Counted from the stretch's first letter, positions 18,173-26,910 are shown. The stretch: 28,005 nt of DNA from a virus (IMGVR_UViG_3300020395_000078:1-28005); one strand, 5' to 3'. Notes: a model not told the origin generated them from the letters alone. A program made the numbers and translations.

Positions 18173-20268
18173 TGGCACATGGATTCCAAGGTATTGGTAA
18201 ATTACCAGAAAGCAAGGGTTATAAAGACTTGCATAATTGGGCCTGGGACAAATTAAAAAAAGCAGCTAAAACTGTTGGAGAAAGAAAAAAGAAAACGGCA
18301 CTTGGTCTAACTCAGGATAAGTCCATATTTCCAGTTGATGTATCAGTTATAGATGTAACTTCTGAAGAAGTTGAAGAAGCGGTACAAATTGCTGGACAGA
18401 CTTCAATGTTTGGACTTCCATCTAAGAAAGGTGGAGCAATAACTAATTTCTCTGGATCTGGATTAGCAAGTTTACAACCTAAAAGAGATCCTCATATAAA
18501 AGCAGATGAGACTATAGTACATTATGCTGGTGCATCTCAAGATGGGATATATAGCCCTACGTCTATGGGGCCTATTGGTCAGAATGATCCATCTGACACT
18601 TTACAAAGAATTGCTGATGGTGTAGATAGTTTAGTTAGAGAAGTCAAAGAGCACAAATACTCTATGGTTCACATGTCTCTCAGAAAAGAGAAACATGATG
18701 ATGTGATGATGGCTAGATCACGAGCATTCTTAGAACAGAAAATGTTTAAGGGTGGTTCTGGTTCTCCTTCTGGTGGAGGTGGTGGTGATTTTGTTAATAT
18801 GGCCATGGGCCTCGCTATGGGTGGTGGAAAAGGTGGTGGATCAGGTGATACGACCATGGCTTTGATGAGTGCTCTTGGAGGTACTGCATTAGGAAAACAA
18901 GCAGGTAAGTCTCTATCTGGTCTTGGGAAGAGTGGAAAGTCTGGTTCTATAATGAAACATGGTCTTGGTAGAGCTGCCAAACGTGGAGTTGCCAAAGCAG
19001 GTGGAAAAGCAGCACTTAAAGGTGCATCAAAAGTAACAGCAAAAGCAGTTCCTGGTCTTGGTTTAGGATTGGGTTTAATATTTGGATTGCAAAAATTTGC
19101 TAAAGGTGATTGGTTGGGAGGTATTGCTGAGATAGGTTCTGGAGCATTATCACTGACTGGTGCAGGAATTCCTCTTGCAGTAGCCCTTGATACTGCAATA
19201 TTAGCTAGAGATATGTCAAATAATGCTGCTAGTATGAATACTGGTGGTAAAGTTAATAAGCAACCTACGGGAGGAATAGATGGACAAGGTGGATTTGGAG
19301 CAATACTCCATCCAGATGAAGTAGTTTCTAATGAACCACAATTAAAGAAAATACCTGAGTATTTCCTTGATCATATGATTCAGAAGGAACAGGAGTATTC
19401 TAAAGTTATTGGATTAGGATTATATTGGAACCAAAGGAAATATCCAGGTTTCTGGGGTGGTGGCGGTGATGGTGCTGGTAATCAAGAGAATAAACCACCT
19501 TCACAATTTCAACAAGCAACTTCACAATTACTCCGTGGATTGATAGGAAGTAAAGTTGGTGACGGATATTGGGGACCGAGTTTTTTAAGACTCTTTAATG
19601 AAAATACTGAAGTAGGAAGACAATTAAAAGCAGAAGATGAAGTTGTACATGGTGGAGGAATAGGAGCAACAACTAGAGCAATTATAGGATCTGAGATAGG
19701 TGATGGATATTGGGGTCCAAGATGGTTGGGATGGAAAAGAGAAAATCAACCAACAGTTGATCCAGAACAAGTACTTAGATATTTACAGAGTCAAGGAGTT
19801 TCAAGAGAAGACGCAATTAATTGGACAAATAAAATCAATGATGCTTCTGGTTTTGTTGGTAATATGGATGGTGGATTATTTGGTTGGGAAGGTTCAGATT
19901 TTGCTGCAATGAAATCTGCTGTTGGTGATGATTGGCAGAATAACTGGCAGGGTCAATTAGATTATCTTATTAAAGAACAAGTAATTCTTCCAGAAAGCGG
20001 AAATAATACTGGAACAAATAATAATACTGGATCGGGTAATGGTGGTGTAACAACCACTGGAAATGAAACAGCAAATAATCTTAATCAGTTATCAGCTGAT
20101 CAAGCTCTTGTAATGGCAGGAAATAATCCTATAGTTGTTAATAATGTAATGACAGGTGAAGGTAGTGGACAACCTGGAACCACACCATCAGGATACTTAA
20201 ATGGTATTAGTATGGCAGATACTGGTACTGAAGTATTTGCCAATTTAAGAATAAGGAGTATTAGATAA
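18172..20268 (+). CDS. Tape-measure-like / gp29-type tail protein
   Basis: 698 aa. Charged helical N-terminus (HNWAWDKLKKAAKTVGERKK), a long helix near residues 145-185, then Gly/Ala/Lys-rich segments and a hydrophobic core (KAVPGLGLGLGLIFGLQKFA) as in phage tape measures. Two copies of IGSxxGDGYWGPxxL (residues about 461-475 and 506-520) form an internal duplication, followed by an Asn/Thr/Gly-rich linker. It lies between the gp26/frameshift pair and gp27, where T4 hub and tape-measure genes (27-29) sit. At the rule of thumb of 1.5 angstrom per residue it would span roughly 105 nm. No lytic domain seen. The exact T4 equivalent is uncertain. Confidence 0.6.
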   Translation: MAHGFQGIGKLPESKGYKDLHNWAWDKLKKAAKTVGERKKKTALGLTQDKSIFPVDVSVIDVTSEEVEEAVQIAGQTSMFGLPSKKGGAITNFSGSGLASLQPKRDPHIKADETIVHYAGASQDGIYSPTSMGPIGQNDPSDTLQRIADGVDSLVREVKEHKYSMVHMSLRKEKHDDVMMARSRAFLEQKMFKGGSGSPSGGGGGDFVNMAMGLAMGGGKGGGSGDTTMALMSALGGTALGKQAGKSLSGLGKSGKSGSIMKHGLGRAAKRGVAKAGGKAALKGASKVTAKAVPGLGLGLGLIFGLQKFAKGDWLGGIAEIGSGALSLTGAGIPLAVALDTAILARDMSNNAASMNTGGKVNKQPTGGIDGQGGFGAILHPDEVVSNEPQLKKIPEYFLDHMIQKEQEYSKVIGLGLYWNQRKYPGFWGGGGDGAGNQENKPPSQFQQATSQLLRGLIGSKVGDGYWGPSFLRLFNENTEVGRQLKAEDEVVHGGGIGATTRAIIGSEIGDGYWGPRWLGWKRENQPTVDPEQVLRYLQSQGVSREDAINWTNKINDASGFVGNMDGGLFGWEGSDFAAMKSAVGDDWQNNWQGQLDYLIKEQVILPESGNNTGTNNNTGSGNGGVTTTGNETANNLNQLSADQALVMAGNNPIVVNNVMTGEGSGQPGTTPSGYLNGISMADTGTEVFANLRIRSIR

Positions 20269-21716
20269 TGAGTGAAGTCAATGAACAATTTCAGAATAGT
20301 TTAGACTTCAAGGTTGAGAACGTAAGGATATGGCCAGCTGGAACGCCAACTGGTCCTGGTGCTATTGACATGACTGGTACTGTAATAACTTTTTCTTATG
20401 TTGAAAGTATTACATCTCCATTTGTTGCAGGTACTATGACCATTCTTGATAGTGGTGGTCTTTTAAGTGGATTACCTATACAAGGCACAGAAAATATATG
20501 GATTACACTTAAAACAAGTTCTGAAGAGGATCCAATAGTATATAAAATGAAAGTCTGGAGTATTAATAATAGATTTGCTAAAGGACAGAAACAAGTATAT
20601 ACATTGGGTTTAATTTCTGCTGAGGCCATTAAAAATGAGACTATTAGAGTAAGTAAACCACTTAGAGGACATAGTGATTCTATTGTAGTTGATCTCATGG
20701 AAAATTTTATAAAAACAGAGAAGGATGTTTTTACAGAGGTTTCTAGGTTTAAACTAAATATGCTTCCATCAAGAAGGAGACCATTTGATCTTATTACAGA
20801 GGTTTGTTTGAAGAGTGTTGGTGAGAAAGGAACAACTACTACGGTAGTTAAGAATAGAAGGGGTAGAGTTACTAAAGAGACAACTGAAACTATTAAAGGT
20901 AGTGCTGGATATTTCTTTTGGGAGAATAGAAGAGGATATAATTTCTTCTCTGTAGATACTTTACTTGCAGAAGAGGGATCTAAATTTAGATCAGATTCTT
21001 ATACAAGTTCTGCATGGGGTCCGTATATAGAAAGAACTGCTAATACAGATGATGTACCAGAAGTAGATGAAAGGTCTAATATATTACAAGCTAGTTTTGG
21101 ATCACAGTTAGATGTGTTGGAATCCTTAAGAATGGGTCAGTATGGTACTATGATCGCATTCTTTAATCATAGTACAGGTGAATATGAAGAATATACTTAC
21201 AATGCTGCTGATAACTATGATAATATGTCTCATTTGGGAGGACAAGAGAGTGCTGAGTTAGTTTCAGATGACCAAAATGATTTAACAGGAGTACCATCAA
21301 GAATTATGTCCGTTTACATTGACCATGAATCGTGGTATAATGGAGGTTGGCCAGCTAATCCTGAAGATGAAAGTGCGAAAAATCCCACTGAATTTGCTGA
21401 TTGGCAGAAATATTATGCAACTCAGGCTTTAACAAGGTATGAGTTTTTGAAGAATCAATATGCTACAGTTCAGATCGCTGGTAATTCTGCTATTTGTGCA
21501 GGAGATTTAGTTGATCTTAGATTGGCAAATAAATTGCCAGCAGAGGATACAAAAGATGAACCATTTGATAAAGAGAGTAGTGGAGTGTATCTCGTTGAAG
21601 AGGTTACACATGAATACGCTAGACTTGAAAATGCAAATGGTCGTTTTATCACAACCTTAAGACTTATGCGTGATTCTTTTGGTATGAAGGATAGAATATC
21701 TACCCATGGCCAATAA
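20268..21716 (+). CDS. 27: Baseplate hub subunit gp27-like
   Basis: 482 aa. The N-terminal half has the beta-rich hub pattern (TGTVITFSYVESITSPFVAG, then SIVVDLMENFIKTEKDVFTE), and the C-terminal part NSAICAGDLVDLRLANKLPA with GVYLVEEVTHEY matches the second hub domain of gp27-type proteins. In T4, gp27 forms a trimeric torus that holds the gp5 needle. TAATG coupling to the preceding gene. The final codons lie in a late box for the next gene. gp27 identity rests on pattern and position. Confidence 0.78.
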   Translation: MSEVNEQFQNSLDFKVENVRIWPAGTPTGPGAIDMTGTVITFSYVESITSPFVAGTMTILDSGGLLSGLPIQGTENIWITLKTSSEEDPIVYKMKVWSINNRFAKGQKQVYTLGLISAEAIKNETIRVSKPLRGHSDSIVVDLMENFIKTEKDVFTEVSRFKLNMLPSRRRPFDLITEVCLKSVGEKGTTTTVVKNRRGRVTKETTETIKGSAGYFFWENRRGYNFFSVDTLLAEEGSKFRSDSYTSSAWGPYIERTANTDDVPEVDERSNILQASFGSQLDVLESLRMGQYGTMIAFFNHSTGEYEEYTYNAADNYDNMSHLGGQESAELVSDDQNDLTGVPSRIMSVYIDHESWYNGGWPANPEDESAKNPTEFADWQKYYATQALTRYEFLKNQYATVQIAGNSAICAGDLVDLRLANKLPAEDTKDEPFDKESSGVYLVEEVTHEYARLENANGRFITTLRLMRDSFGMKDRISTHGQ

Positions 21717-21719
21717 ATA
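21712..21719 (+). promoter_or_regulatory. Late promoter box AATAAATA before the CP12-like gene
   Basis: AATAAATA overlaps the gp27 stop codon, 22 bases before ATG 21742. Confidence 0.5.
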
Positions 21720-21741
21720 ATCTTACCACAGTAATAAAATT

Positions 21742-22008
21742 ATGACACAAATCAAACACGATTTAGATCATGAAGTTTATCTTGATCCGAAAGATCATAA
21801 GGAACATATCAATCATGGTATGCTTGAGTATTCTGAAGCAGATCTGAAAGATGTTCATGCAGATTATGATAAGTATCATGAAGGTGATGTAGTAGACAAG
21901 AATGATGGTGCAATCAATGACTATCATACTAGACATCAAGATCAGCATCTTGAAGTGTATTGTGACAATCATCCAGATGCATTTGAATGTAGAGTATATG
22001 ACGAGTAA
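21742..22008 (+). CDS. cp12: CP12-like Calvin-cycle inhibitor
   Basis: 88 aa, strongly acidic and His-rich (LDHEVYLDPKDHKEHINHGM), so probably disordered as CP12 is. The C-terminus LEVYCDNHPDAFECRVYDE carries the CP12 signature CxxxPxxxxC and the ECRVYD end that binds GAPDH. Oxidised CP12 holds GAPDH and phosphoribulokinase inactive; phage CP12 is thought to divert carbon to the pentose phosphate pathway. The N-terminal cysteine pair and AWD_VEEL motif are missing, as in other short phage forms. No ribosome site is obvious. Its place among late baseplate genes is unusual. Confidence 0.78.
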   Translation: MTQIKHDLDHEVYLDPKDHKEHINHGMLEYSEADLKDVHADYDKYHEGDVVDKNDGAINDYHTRHQDQHLEVYCDNHPDAFECRVYDE

Positions 22009-22011
22009 TTA

Positions 22012-24858
22012 ATGGATCAATTAGCATCACAACTGATACCAACCAATAGAGTTGGTAATGACGGATTCAACTGGTGGGTTGGTCAGGTGGAGGAATCTGC
22101 CTTACACCATGAGGATAAGAACGTTAAGGGTGGTGCTAGATATAAAGTTAGGATAGTAGGAGATCATCCTAAAGATCCTGAAACTTTACCAACATCAGAA
22201 CTTCCTTGGTGTCAGGTAATGATGCCAGTTAATGTTCCTTTTATGCCTGGTAATACTGCTGGAGCACATCCACAGTTACAGAAGGGATGTTGGGTGATTG
22301 GATTCTATCTTGATCCAGATAGACAAAAACCAATAATTATGGGGTCTATTGGACAGACCCCAGGTGCTACAGGTAAAGTAGTATATTCGAGACCTGACGA
22401 TTATCCATTCACTACGGCAATTCCTAGTGATGAGATGATTGATGGTAGTGATGGCACTCCATCTAAAGAGAATAAAGATGGTGAAGAAATTGCTAAGGCA
22501 GATTTTCAAAATCTTAATAGAACTGGTTGTGGATTAGATACAGGTAAATTATGTACTGGTAGTGATGACGTTAATGCAGAGACAAAGCCTGGCCGTAATA
22601 CTTTAACTGTAATTAAAGACGAGAATTGGTGTCAGAGTGTAGCAGAGAAATGTGATAAGGTAGAATTTAAGAAGGATTTAAAATTTTATATTGCAGAATT
22701 TCTAGAAGAAGTTCAGAATAATAATGGAAAGATAGGTACATATCTTATTGATAGAGTAACAGGAAAACTTTTTGATGCTAAGGGTGTTGCTAGAAAGTAT
22801 ATTAAGAAGGTAAAGGCGGTTATTAATAAGTTTATCGCTAAGATTAAGGGATTTATAATAGGTAAATTAAAGGAAGCAGTAAAATGGCTTACTGAAGCAA
22901 TAATGCGTCCTGATGATAAAGGTAATGCATTAACTCCAGTTACTAAGTTCTTTAATAAACTACTGAAGGAATTAGGATGTTCAATGGCAGATATTGGTGA
23001 TCGTTTGATGGAATGGTTAACTAATGTTTTGATGAGTTATGTTGAGCAAATTTATCGTTCTGTTGCTTGTCAGATTGATTCATTAGTCAATGGTATTCTT
23101 TCCAAATTGTTTGATTTATTGAATAATCTATTAAATTCAATATTAGGACCATTACAGGCGATTCTTGGGGCAATTGCAGCTCCACTTAACATCATTGGTG
23201 GTGCTATAAACTATATTCTCGGTATCTTAGGTATTACTTGTACTGGACCTGATAGAACATGTCAGCAGTATTCTAAAGTATGTGTTGATGGTGTTAAAGT
23301 CGATGAAACAGATGCAGAGGAAGAAGATAAAAATTGGTTAGATAATTTATTGGATAGTATTGATAATTTATCTCCTTCAACTGGAGAAGATTATACACAG
23401 TATGTTTGTGATGAAGCATATACTGGTAAACCATTAACAGTTACTACTGTTGGATTTGTTGGTGGATTACCATTACCAAATGGAGGTGGATCTACACCAG
23501 AAAAACGAAAAATTAGATATTCTATAGATGATATTACGGTAACTGAAGGAGATTTTGCTAAATTTACAGTTACTAGAAGTGGATATACAGATATAGCATC
23601 ATCTTGTACATGGAAGACACTTAAAGAGCAAGGTACTGCTACTCCTGGTGTAGATTATATTGCAGATGATGGTATTGTTGGATTTGCTCCTTATGAGACT
23701 ACTAAAGAAATTGAAATAAGAACTTTGTATAATGTTGAATCGGAATTAGAAGAAGATTTCTTTGTATATCTTAAGAAGAGTACTCCTGGAGCAGGTAGTA
23801 AGATAGGAATTAATTTTGTTAAAAATCTTGGTAAGTGTACTATTATAGAGAAACGGATTAAAGAGAAGGGTGATCCTTATACACCAAAACCATCAGATCC
23901 TGGTACATTAATAGATCTTGTTGATTGGCCTGTTGATGAAGAGATAGAAGAAGTAGGAACATCACAAACATATGCTGTTGCTGCTAATAGAACTACTGTA
24001 CCTGAAGATGAATTTGTAGTATATACTATTTCTACTACTAATGTAGAAAATGGTACTGTTCTTTACTGGACTCTTAGTGGACCTAATATTACTTCTCAAG
24101 ATATTATTGGTGGAGAATTATATGGATCTTGTGTAGTTAATGATGGGAAATCTTTCGTAACAGTTGGTATAGCAGAAGATAGTCAAGTTGAAGAGGTAGA
24201 AACATTAACATTTACTCTTAATGGTACTGGTGCTTCAGTTGATGTCTATATTACTGCTGGTGATAACAGTCTTTCTGATTTTGATGATGGTGAAGGAGAA
24301 ACAGCAGAGAATCAATATCAAGAATTTAATTTACCTACTGTAGGTAATGTAATAACTGATGGTAATGGTAGTATTATTGATATTCCAATAGATCAAACTG
24401 GATCTCCTTGGGAAGAACCACCATATGTCTTTGTTTCTGGTGAAGGAATAGGAGCAATTGCTAGTGGATTGTTAGATGAGAATGGGTATCTTACAGAAAT
24501 TCGTGTCAAGAAAGGTGGTTATGGATATAAGATAAATGATCCTGAGTCGAATGGTGTTCGTTGTATAATAGATTCCTTTACTGTTATTAGACCAGGTAGA
24601 GGATATACAGAGAAACCAGTTGTTTATGTTAATGGAGAAACAGATGTTGCAGAAGCAATTATTAGTGAAGATGGATTCCTTATAGGTGCAAGAGTATTGA
24701 GAAGAGAATTAACATTTGATGAATATCCTGAAGTTAGAGTTATTGGTTCAGGAGCAGGTGGTAAATTAATACCATCACTGAAATGTCTAAGTACTAATGA
24801 ACTGGCCACAGTTGGTGCTACTAAGATTGGTACTGGCCGCTACGTTGATTGTCCATAA
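22012..24858 (+). CDS. 5: gp5-type baseplate hub protein with Calx-beta-like domains, no lysozyme
   Basis: 948 aa. Residues about 20-125 form the gp5 OB-fold (WWVGQVEESALHHEDKNV, then RYKVRIVGDHPKDPETLP and CWVIGFYLDPDRQKPIIMGS). No lysozyme catalytic region follows. Instead come a Cys-containing linker, a long amphipathic to hydrophobic helical part (about 220-410, ending LNIIGGAINYILGILGI), two Calx-beta-like domains (about 502-613 with GTATPGVDYIADDGIVGFAP; about 652-753) and a C-terminal repeat region with PPYVFVSGEGIGA and the GxGY-type turns GYGYKI and GRGYTEKP. It probably forms the hub needle base with added cell-contact or ion-binding domains. TAATG coupling to a beta-helix gene. Confidence 0.75.
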   Translation: MDQLASQLIPTNRVGNDGFNWWVGQVEESALHHEDKNVKGGARYKVRIVGDHPKDPETLPTSELPWCQVMMPVNVPFMPGNTAGAHPQLQKGCWVIGFYLDPDRQKPIIMGSIGQTPGATGKVVYSRPDDYPFTTAIPSDEMIDGSDGTPSKENKDGEEIAKADFQNLNRTGCGLDTGKLCTGSDDVNAETKPGRNTLTVIKDENWCQSVAEKCDKVEFKKDLKFYIAEFLEEVQNNNGKIGTYLIDRVTGKLFDAKGVARKYIKKVKAVINKFIAKIKGFIIGKLKEAVKWLTEAIMRPDDKGNALTPVTKFFNKLLKELGCSMADIGDRLMEWLTNVLMSYVEQIYRSVACQIDSLVNGILSKLFDLLNNLLNSILGPLQAILGAIAAPLNIIGGAINYILGILGITCTGPDRTCQQYSKVCVDGVKVDETDAEEEDKNWLDNLLDSIDNLSPSTGEDYTQYVCDEAYTGKPLTVTTVGFVGGLPLPNGGGSTPEKRKIRYSIDDITVTEGDFAKFTVTRSGYTDIASSCTWKTLKEQGTATPGVDYIADDGIVGFAPYETTKEIEIRTLYNVESELEEDFFVYLKKSTPGAGSKIGINFVKNLGKCTIIEKRIKEKGDPYTPKPSDPGTLIDLVDWPVDEEIEEVGTSQTYAVAANRTTVPEDEFVVYTISTTNVENGTVLYWTLSGPNITSQDIIGGELYGSCVVNDGKSFVTVGIAEDSQVEEVETLTFTLNGTGASVDVYITAGDNSLSDFDDGEGETAENQYQEFNLPTVGNVITDGNGSIIDIPIDQTGSPWEEPPYVFVSGEGIGAIASGLLDENGYLTEIRVKKGGYGYKINDPESNGVRCIIDSFTVIRPGRGYTEKPVVYVNGETDVAEAIISEDGFLIGARVLRRELTFDEYPEVRVIGSGAGGKLIPSLKCLSTNELATVGATKIGTGRYVDCP

Positions 24859-25952
24859 TGTCTATTACAAAAGTTGCAGATCCTATAACTCCTGATGAGA
24901 CCCAAACTCTTGAGGATACTCCTAAAATATCTACTGCATGGAAAGGACACTTTAGTAGATCTGAAATTAATGAATATCTTTTACCTGGCAAAGATAGAAC
25001 TTCGACTCTCTTGAGGATATGGGGTCCAGCAGAGGGTGGTGCTAGGATTAAGATGGATGATATTGGAGGTATCGGAATTATTTGTGGTAGACACGATAAA
25101 GAATATGGTAATGGTAGTGGAAGATTGAATATATCTTCACATGGAGGATTGTGGAAAAATGAAGGTACTCTTCATATATCTTGTAACCAAGAAGATGGTG
25201 ATGCTTCAAAAAAAGATAAAAATGGTGAAGCTAAGACTGATAAGGATGCATTAAATGTAAAAATTGAATCTGGTAATTATACAGAGGTAACAAATGGTGG
25301 ACAAAGATATATTGAAGCAAATATAATTCATATCAAGGCCATAGATCAATTAATATTAGAAGGTTCTAATGGTATTAGAATGATTACAGGAGGTGATATA
25401 GTAACAGGAGCAACAGATGAAACGAATATAATTGATAATAAGATGGATGTCATCTTTGGACAAGATTTAAAAGCAGGTGTTAAAGAAAACACAACTGTTT
25501 CTTATGATCCTCGTTCTACTCAAACAGTTCTTACTCCAGGTCATTTAAACCATAAGATCCTTGGAGATTATAAGCTTTGGGTCGCTGGTAATTATCAACA
25601 TTGGACTGCTGGAAAGCAAGGTGGCACAAAACTTATAAAAAATGCTTCTGCTTCTGTTGATATTAGGGCATTCTTAGATGACCTTAAAATAAAGGCAAAG
25701 AAAGGCATAGAAATGATAACGGATACTGAAGGTATATACGCTGAAGCAAAGAAAGGAGATATTGATATCCTGACAAAAGACGGTGATATGACCTTTGAGA
25801 GCACTGGAGATGCTACAATAGAATCTACATCTGGAGACTTGACTCTAAAAGGAAAGGAGACAACATCCATTTCTGGTAAATCTGTAGAAATTGATTCTAC
25901 AGGTGGTGATGTTAAGATCTCTACATCAGGTGGCATTATCAAGTTGAACTAG
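24858..25952 (+). CDS. Beta-helix needle protein (gp5C/VgrG-like)
   Basis: 364 aa. The C-terminal third is a run of short beta repeats (GDIDILTKDGDMTFESTGDA, then ESTSGDLTLKGKETTSISGK and GGDVKISTSGGIIKLN), the pattern of the gp5 C-terminal or VgrG trimeric beta-helix that pierces the outer membrane. The N-terminal part (WKGHFSRSEINEYLLPGKDR) is probably an adaptor to the hub. ATG 24858 (TAATG) is preferred to a TTG nine bases upstream. Its last codons precede a perfect palindromic hairpin rather than a classical terminator. Confidence 0.72.
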   Translation: MSITKVADPITPDETQTLEDTPKISTAWKGHFSRSEINEYLLPGKDRTSTLLRIWGPAEGGARIKMDDIGGIGIICGRHDKEYGNGSGRLNISSHGGLWKNEGTLHISCNQEDGDASKKDKNGEAKTDKDALNVKIESGNYTEVTNGGQRYIEANIIHIKAIDQLILEGSNGIRMITGGDIVTGATDETNIIDNKMDVIFGQDLKAGVKENTTVSYDPRSTQTVLTPGHLNHKILGDYKLWVAGNYQHWTAGKQGGTKLIKNASASVDIRAFLDDLKIKAKKGIEMITDTEGIYAEAKKGDIDILTKDGDMTFESTGDATIESTSGDLTLKGKETTSISGKSVEIDSTGGDVKISTSGGIIKLN

Positions 25953-25976
25953 TGTGCCAGTTATATAACTGTCACA
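25953..25976 (+). other. Palindromic hairpin after the baseplate operon
   Basis: TGTG/CACA and CAGTT/AACTG arms around ATAT (one internal mismatch). No T run follows, so it is an RNA-processing hairpin, protein site or weak terminator. Confidence 0.6.
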
Positions 25977-25983
25977 AGGGTGG

Positions 25984-26021
25984 TTGACCTCACATCTATA
26001 AGATGTCATAATGTATAAATA
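25984..26021 (+). promoter_or_regulatory. Dual promoter for the beta-barrel gene
   Basis: Sigma-70 type: TTGACC (25984-25989), 17 bases, CATAAT (26007-26012). Late type: a perfect TATAAATA at 26014-26021. Confidence 0.7.
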
Positions 26022-26145
26022 ACTTGAGTGAAGGCAATCTTCACACAACTTAATAAATGACAAAGGCCCGAAATAATCGTACCCTGCGTTGAATGAAAAC
26101 AGATCCCATGTCGAGGGATACTATCATCCGCAGGATTTTTTTTAT
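26022..26145 (+). ncRNA. Structured leader or small RNA with terminator-like end
   Basis: After the promoter come a hairpin GTGAAG (26028-26033) with CTTCAC (26039-26044), then a long stem CCTGCG (26083-26088) with CGCAGG (26129-26134) enclosing ATCCC (26103-26107) with GGGAT (26115-26119), and immediately an eight-T run (26136-26143). This is the form of a terminator about 30 bases before the ATG, so it may be an attenuator, or end a ~120-base small RNA. I do not recognise a named class. Confidence 0.55.
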
Positions 26146-26172
26146 TCTTGCGAGACACTCAAAAAAACAAAC

Positions 26173-26547
26173 ATGTCTATTAAATCAACAATCGCTGCTG
26201 TTGCAGCATCTCCATTCCTTCTCGCTGGTGCAGCTTTTGCTGGTCCTTACGTGAACGTTGAAGCGAATGGTTCATATCCAGACGGATCTTACTCTTCAGG
26301 CAACCTTGAGCTTCAAGTTGGTGTTGAGGGAGAAACTGAAGGTGGTCTTGGATGGTATGCATCTGTTGGACCTACAGTTAACCATACTGAGTCTGCTGAC
26401 GAGTTCGGTGATGTAGAAATCGCTGGATACTTCGGTGCTTCTAAGTCTATCACAGAGTCTACTTCACTATACGGAGAGCTTTATGGTCAGACTGCTGACG
26501 ACGATCTTGACTTCTCAGGAAAAGTTGGTGCTAAGTTCACATTCTAA
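26173..26547 (+). CDS. Secreted small beta-barrel-like protein, 124 aa
   Basis: The N-terminus MSIKSTIAAVAASPFLLAGA followed by AFAGPYV is a good signal peptide with an AxA cleavage site (AFA then G). The mature ~98 residues are alternating beta strands with Gly/Ser turns (YVNVEANGSYPDGSYSSG, LYGELYGQTADDDLDFSG) and end in FTF, the terminal Phe typical of outer-membrane beta-barrel proteins. A longer ORF reading back to 26089 is rejected because it would cross the leader hairpin. The family is conserved in cyanophages, function unknown; it may alter the host outer membrane or decorate the virion. Confidence 0.7.
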   Translation: MSIKSTIAAVAASPFLLAGAAFAGPYVNVEANGSYPDGSYSSGNLELQVGVEGETEGGLGWYASVGPTVNHTESADEFGDVEIAGYFGASKSITESTSLYGELYGQTADDDLDFSGKVGAKFTF

Positions 26548-26568
26548 ATTCACAGAGTGAATAATATC

Positions 26569-26595
26569 AGGAGGGGTTGCGACCCCTCCTTTTTT
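26569..26595 (+). terminator. Terminator carrying the next -35 box
   Basis: Stem AGGAGGGGT (26569-26577) with ACCCCTCCT (26582-26590), loop TGCG, then T run. Very stable. Confidence 0.92.
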
Positions 26596-26605
26596 ATGCT
26601 ATAAT
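26577..26605 (+). promoter_or_regulatory. Promoter overlapping the terminator
   Basis: TTGCGA (26577-26582) spans the terminator loop; TATAAT at 26600-26605 follows after exactly 17 bases. Confidence 0.72.
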
Positions 26606-26626
26606 TTCTCCAGCGTTAAATATAAT

Positions 26627-26782
26627 ATGCTATCAGATGCACTAATTGAAGCATTGCGTGATGTTAGAGGTGGACTTCGTGTTGCCCTAGCACAAGCAGC
26701 AAAGGATGGAGATATTGAAACAATCAATAAAATAACTAATCTACTAACAGATGTAGTAACTCTACAGGAGAAGGGAACATAA
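26627..26782 (+). CDS. Hypothetical helical protein, 51 aa
   Basis: MLSDALIEALRDVRGGLRVA, then LAQAAKDGDIETINKITNLL: one or two helices with regular hydrophobic spacing, likely a small helical bundle or oligomer. TAATG overlap with the next gene. No family recognised. Confidence 0.55.
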   Translation: MLSDALIEALRDVRGGLRVALAQAAKDGDIETINKITNLLTDVVTLQEKGT

Positions 26783-26910
26783 TGACAAAAAGAACATATA
26801 CTATAGAAAAGAAGAATCCACAACACAATCAAGTTTGGGAGTGGGAAGAAACTCCAGAACTATTGGAAGCATTGCGTGTATTAGAAAAATCTTCAAAAGA
26901 GGCTGAATAA
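26782..26910 (+). CDS. Hypothetical protein, 42 aa
   Basis: MTKRTYTIEKKNPQHNQVWE, then WEETPELLEALRVLEKSSKE: a basic strand-like start, an aromatic patch and an amphipathic helix. TAATG overlaps at both ends. No recognised family. Confidence 0.55.
   Translation: MTKRTYTIEKKNPQHNQVWEWEETPELLEALRVLEKSSKEAE

Noticed and set aside
18669-18995. 108-aa antisense ORF inside the tape-measure-like gene
   Set aside because: Pro-rich product is the complement of Gly-rich codons; no start context.
20005-20085. Asn/Thr/Gly-rich tract as a DNA repeat or CRISPR-like array
   Set aside because: Short imperfect codon repeats inside a coding linker; no spacer pattern.
25595-25942. 115-aa antisense ORF across the beta-helix gene
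   Set aside because: Complement of a repetitive beta-helix coding region; no independent support.
26089-26172. 28-codon N-terminal extension of the beta-barrel protein
   Set aside because: It covers the terminator-like hairpin and T run, and the signal peptide begins cleanly at 26173.
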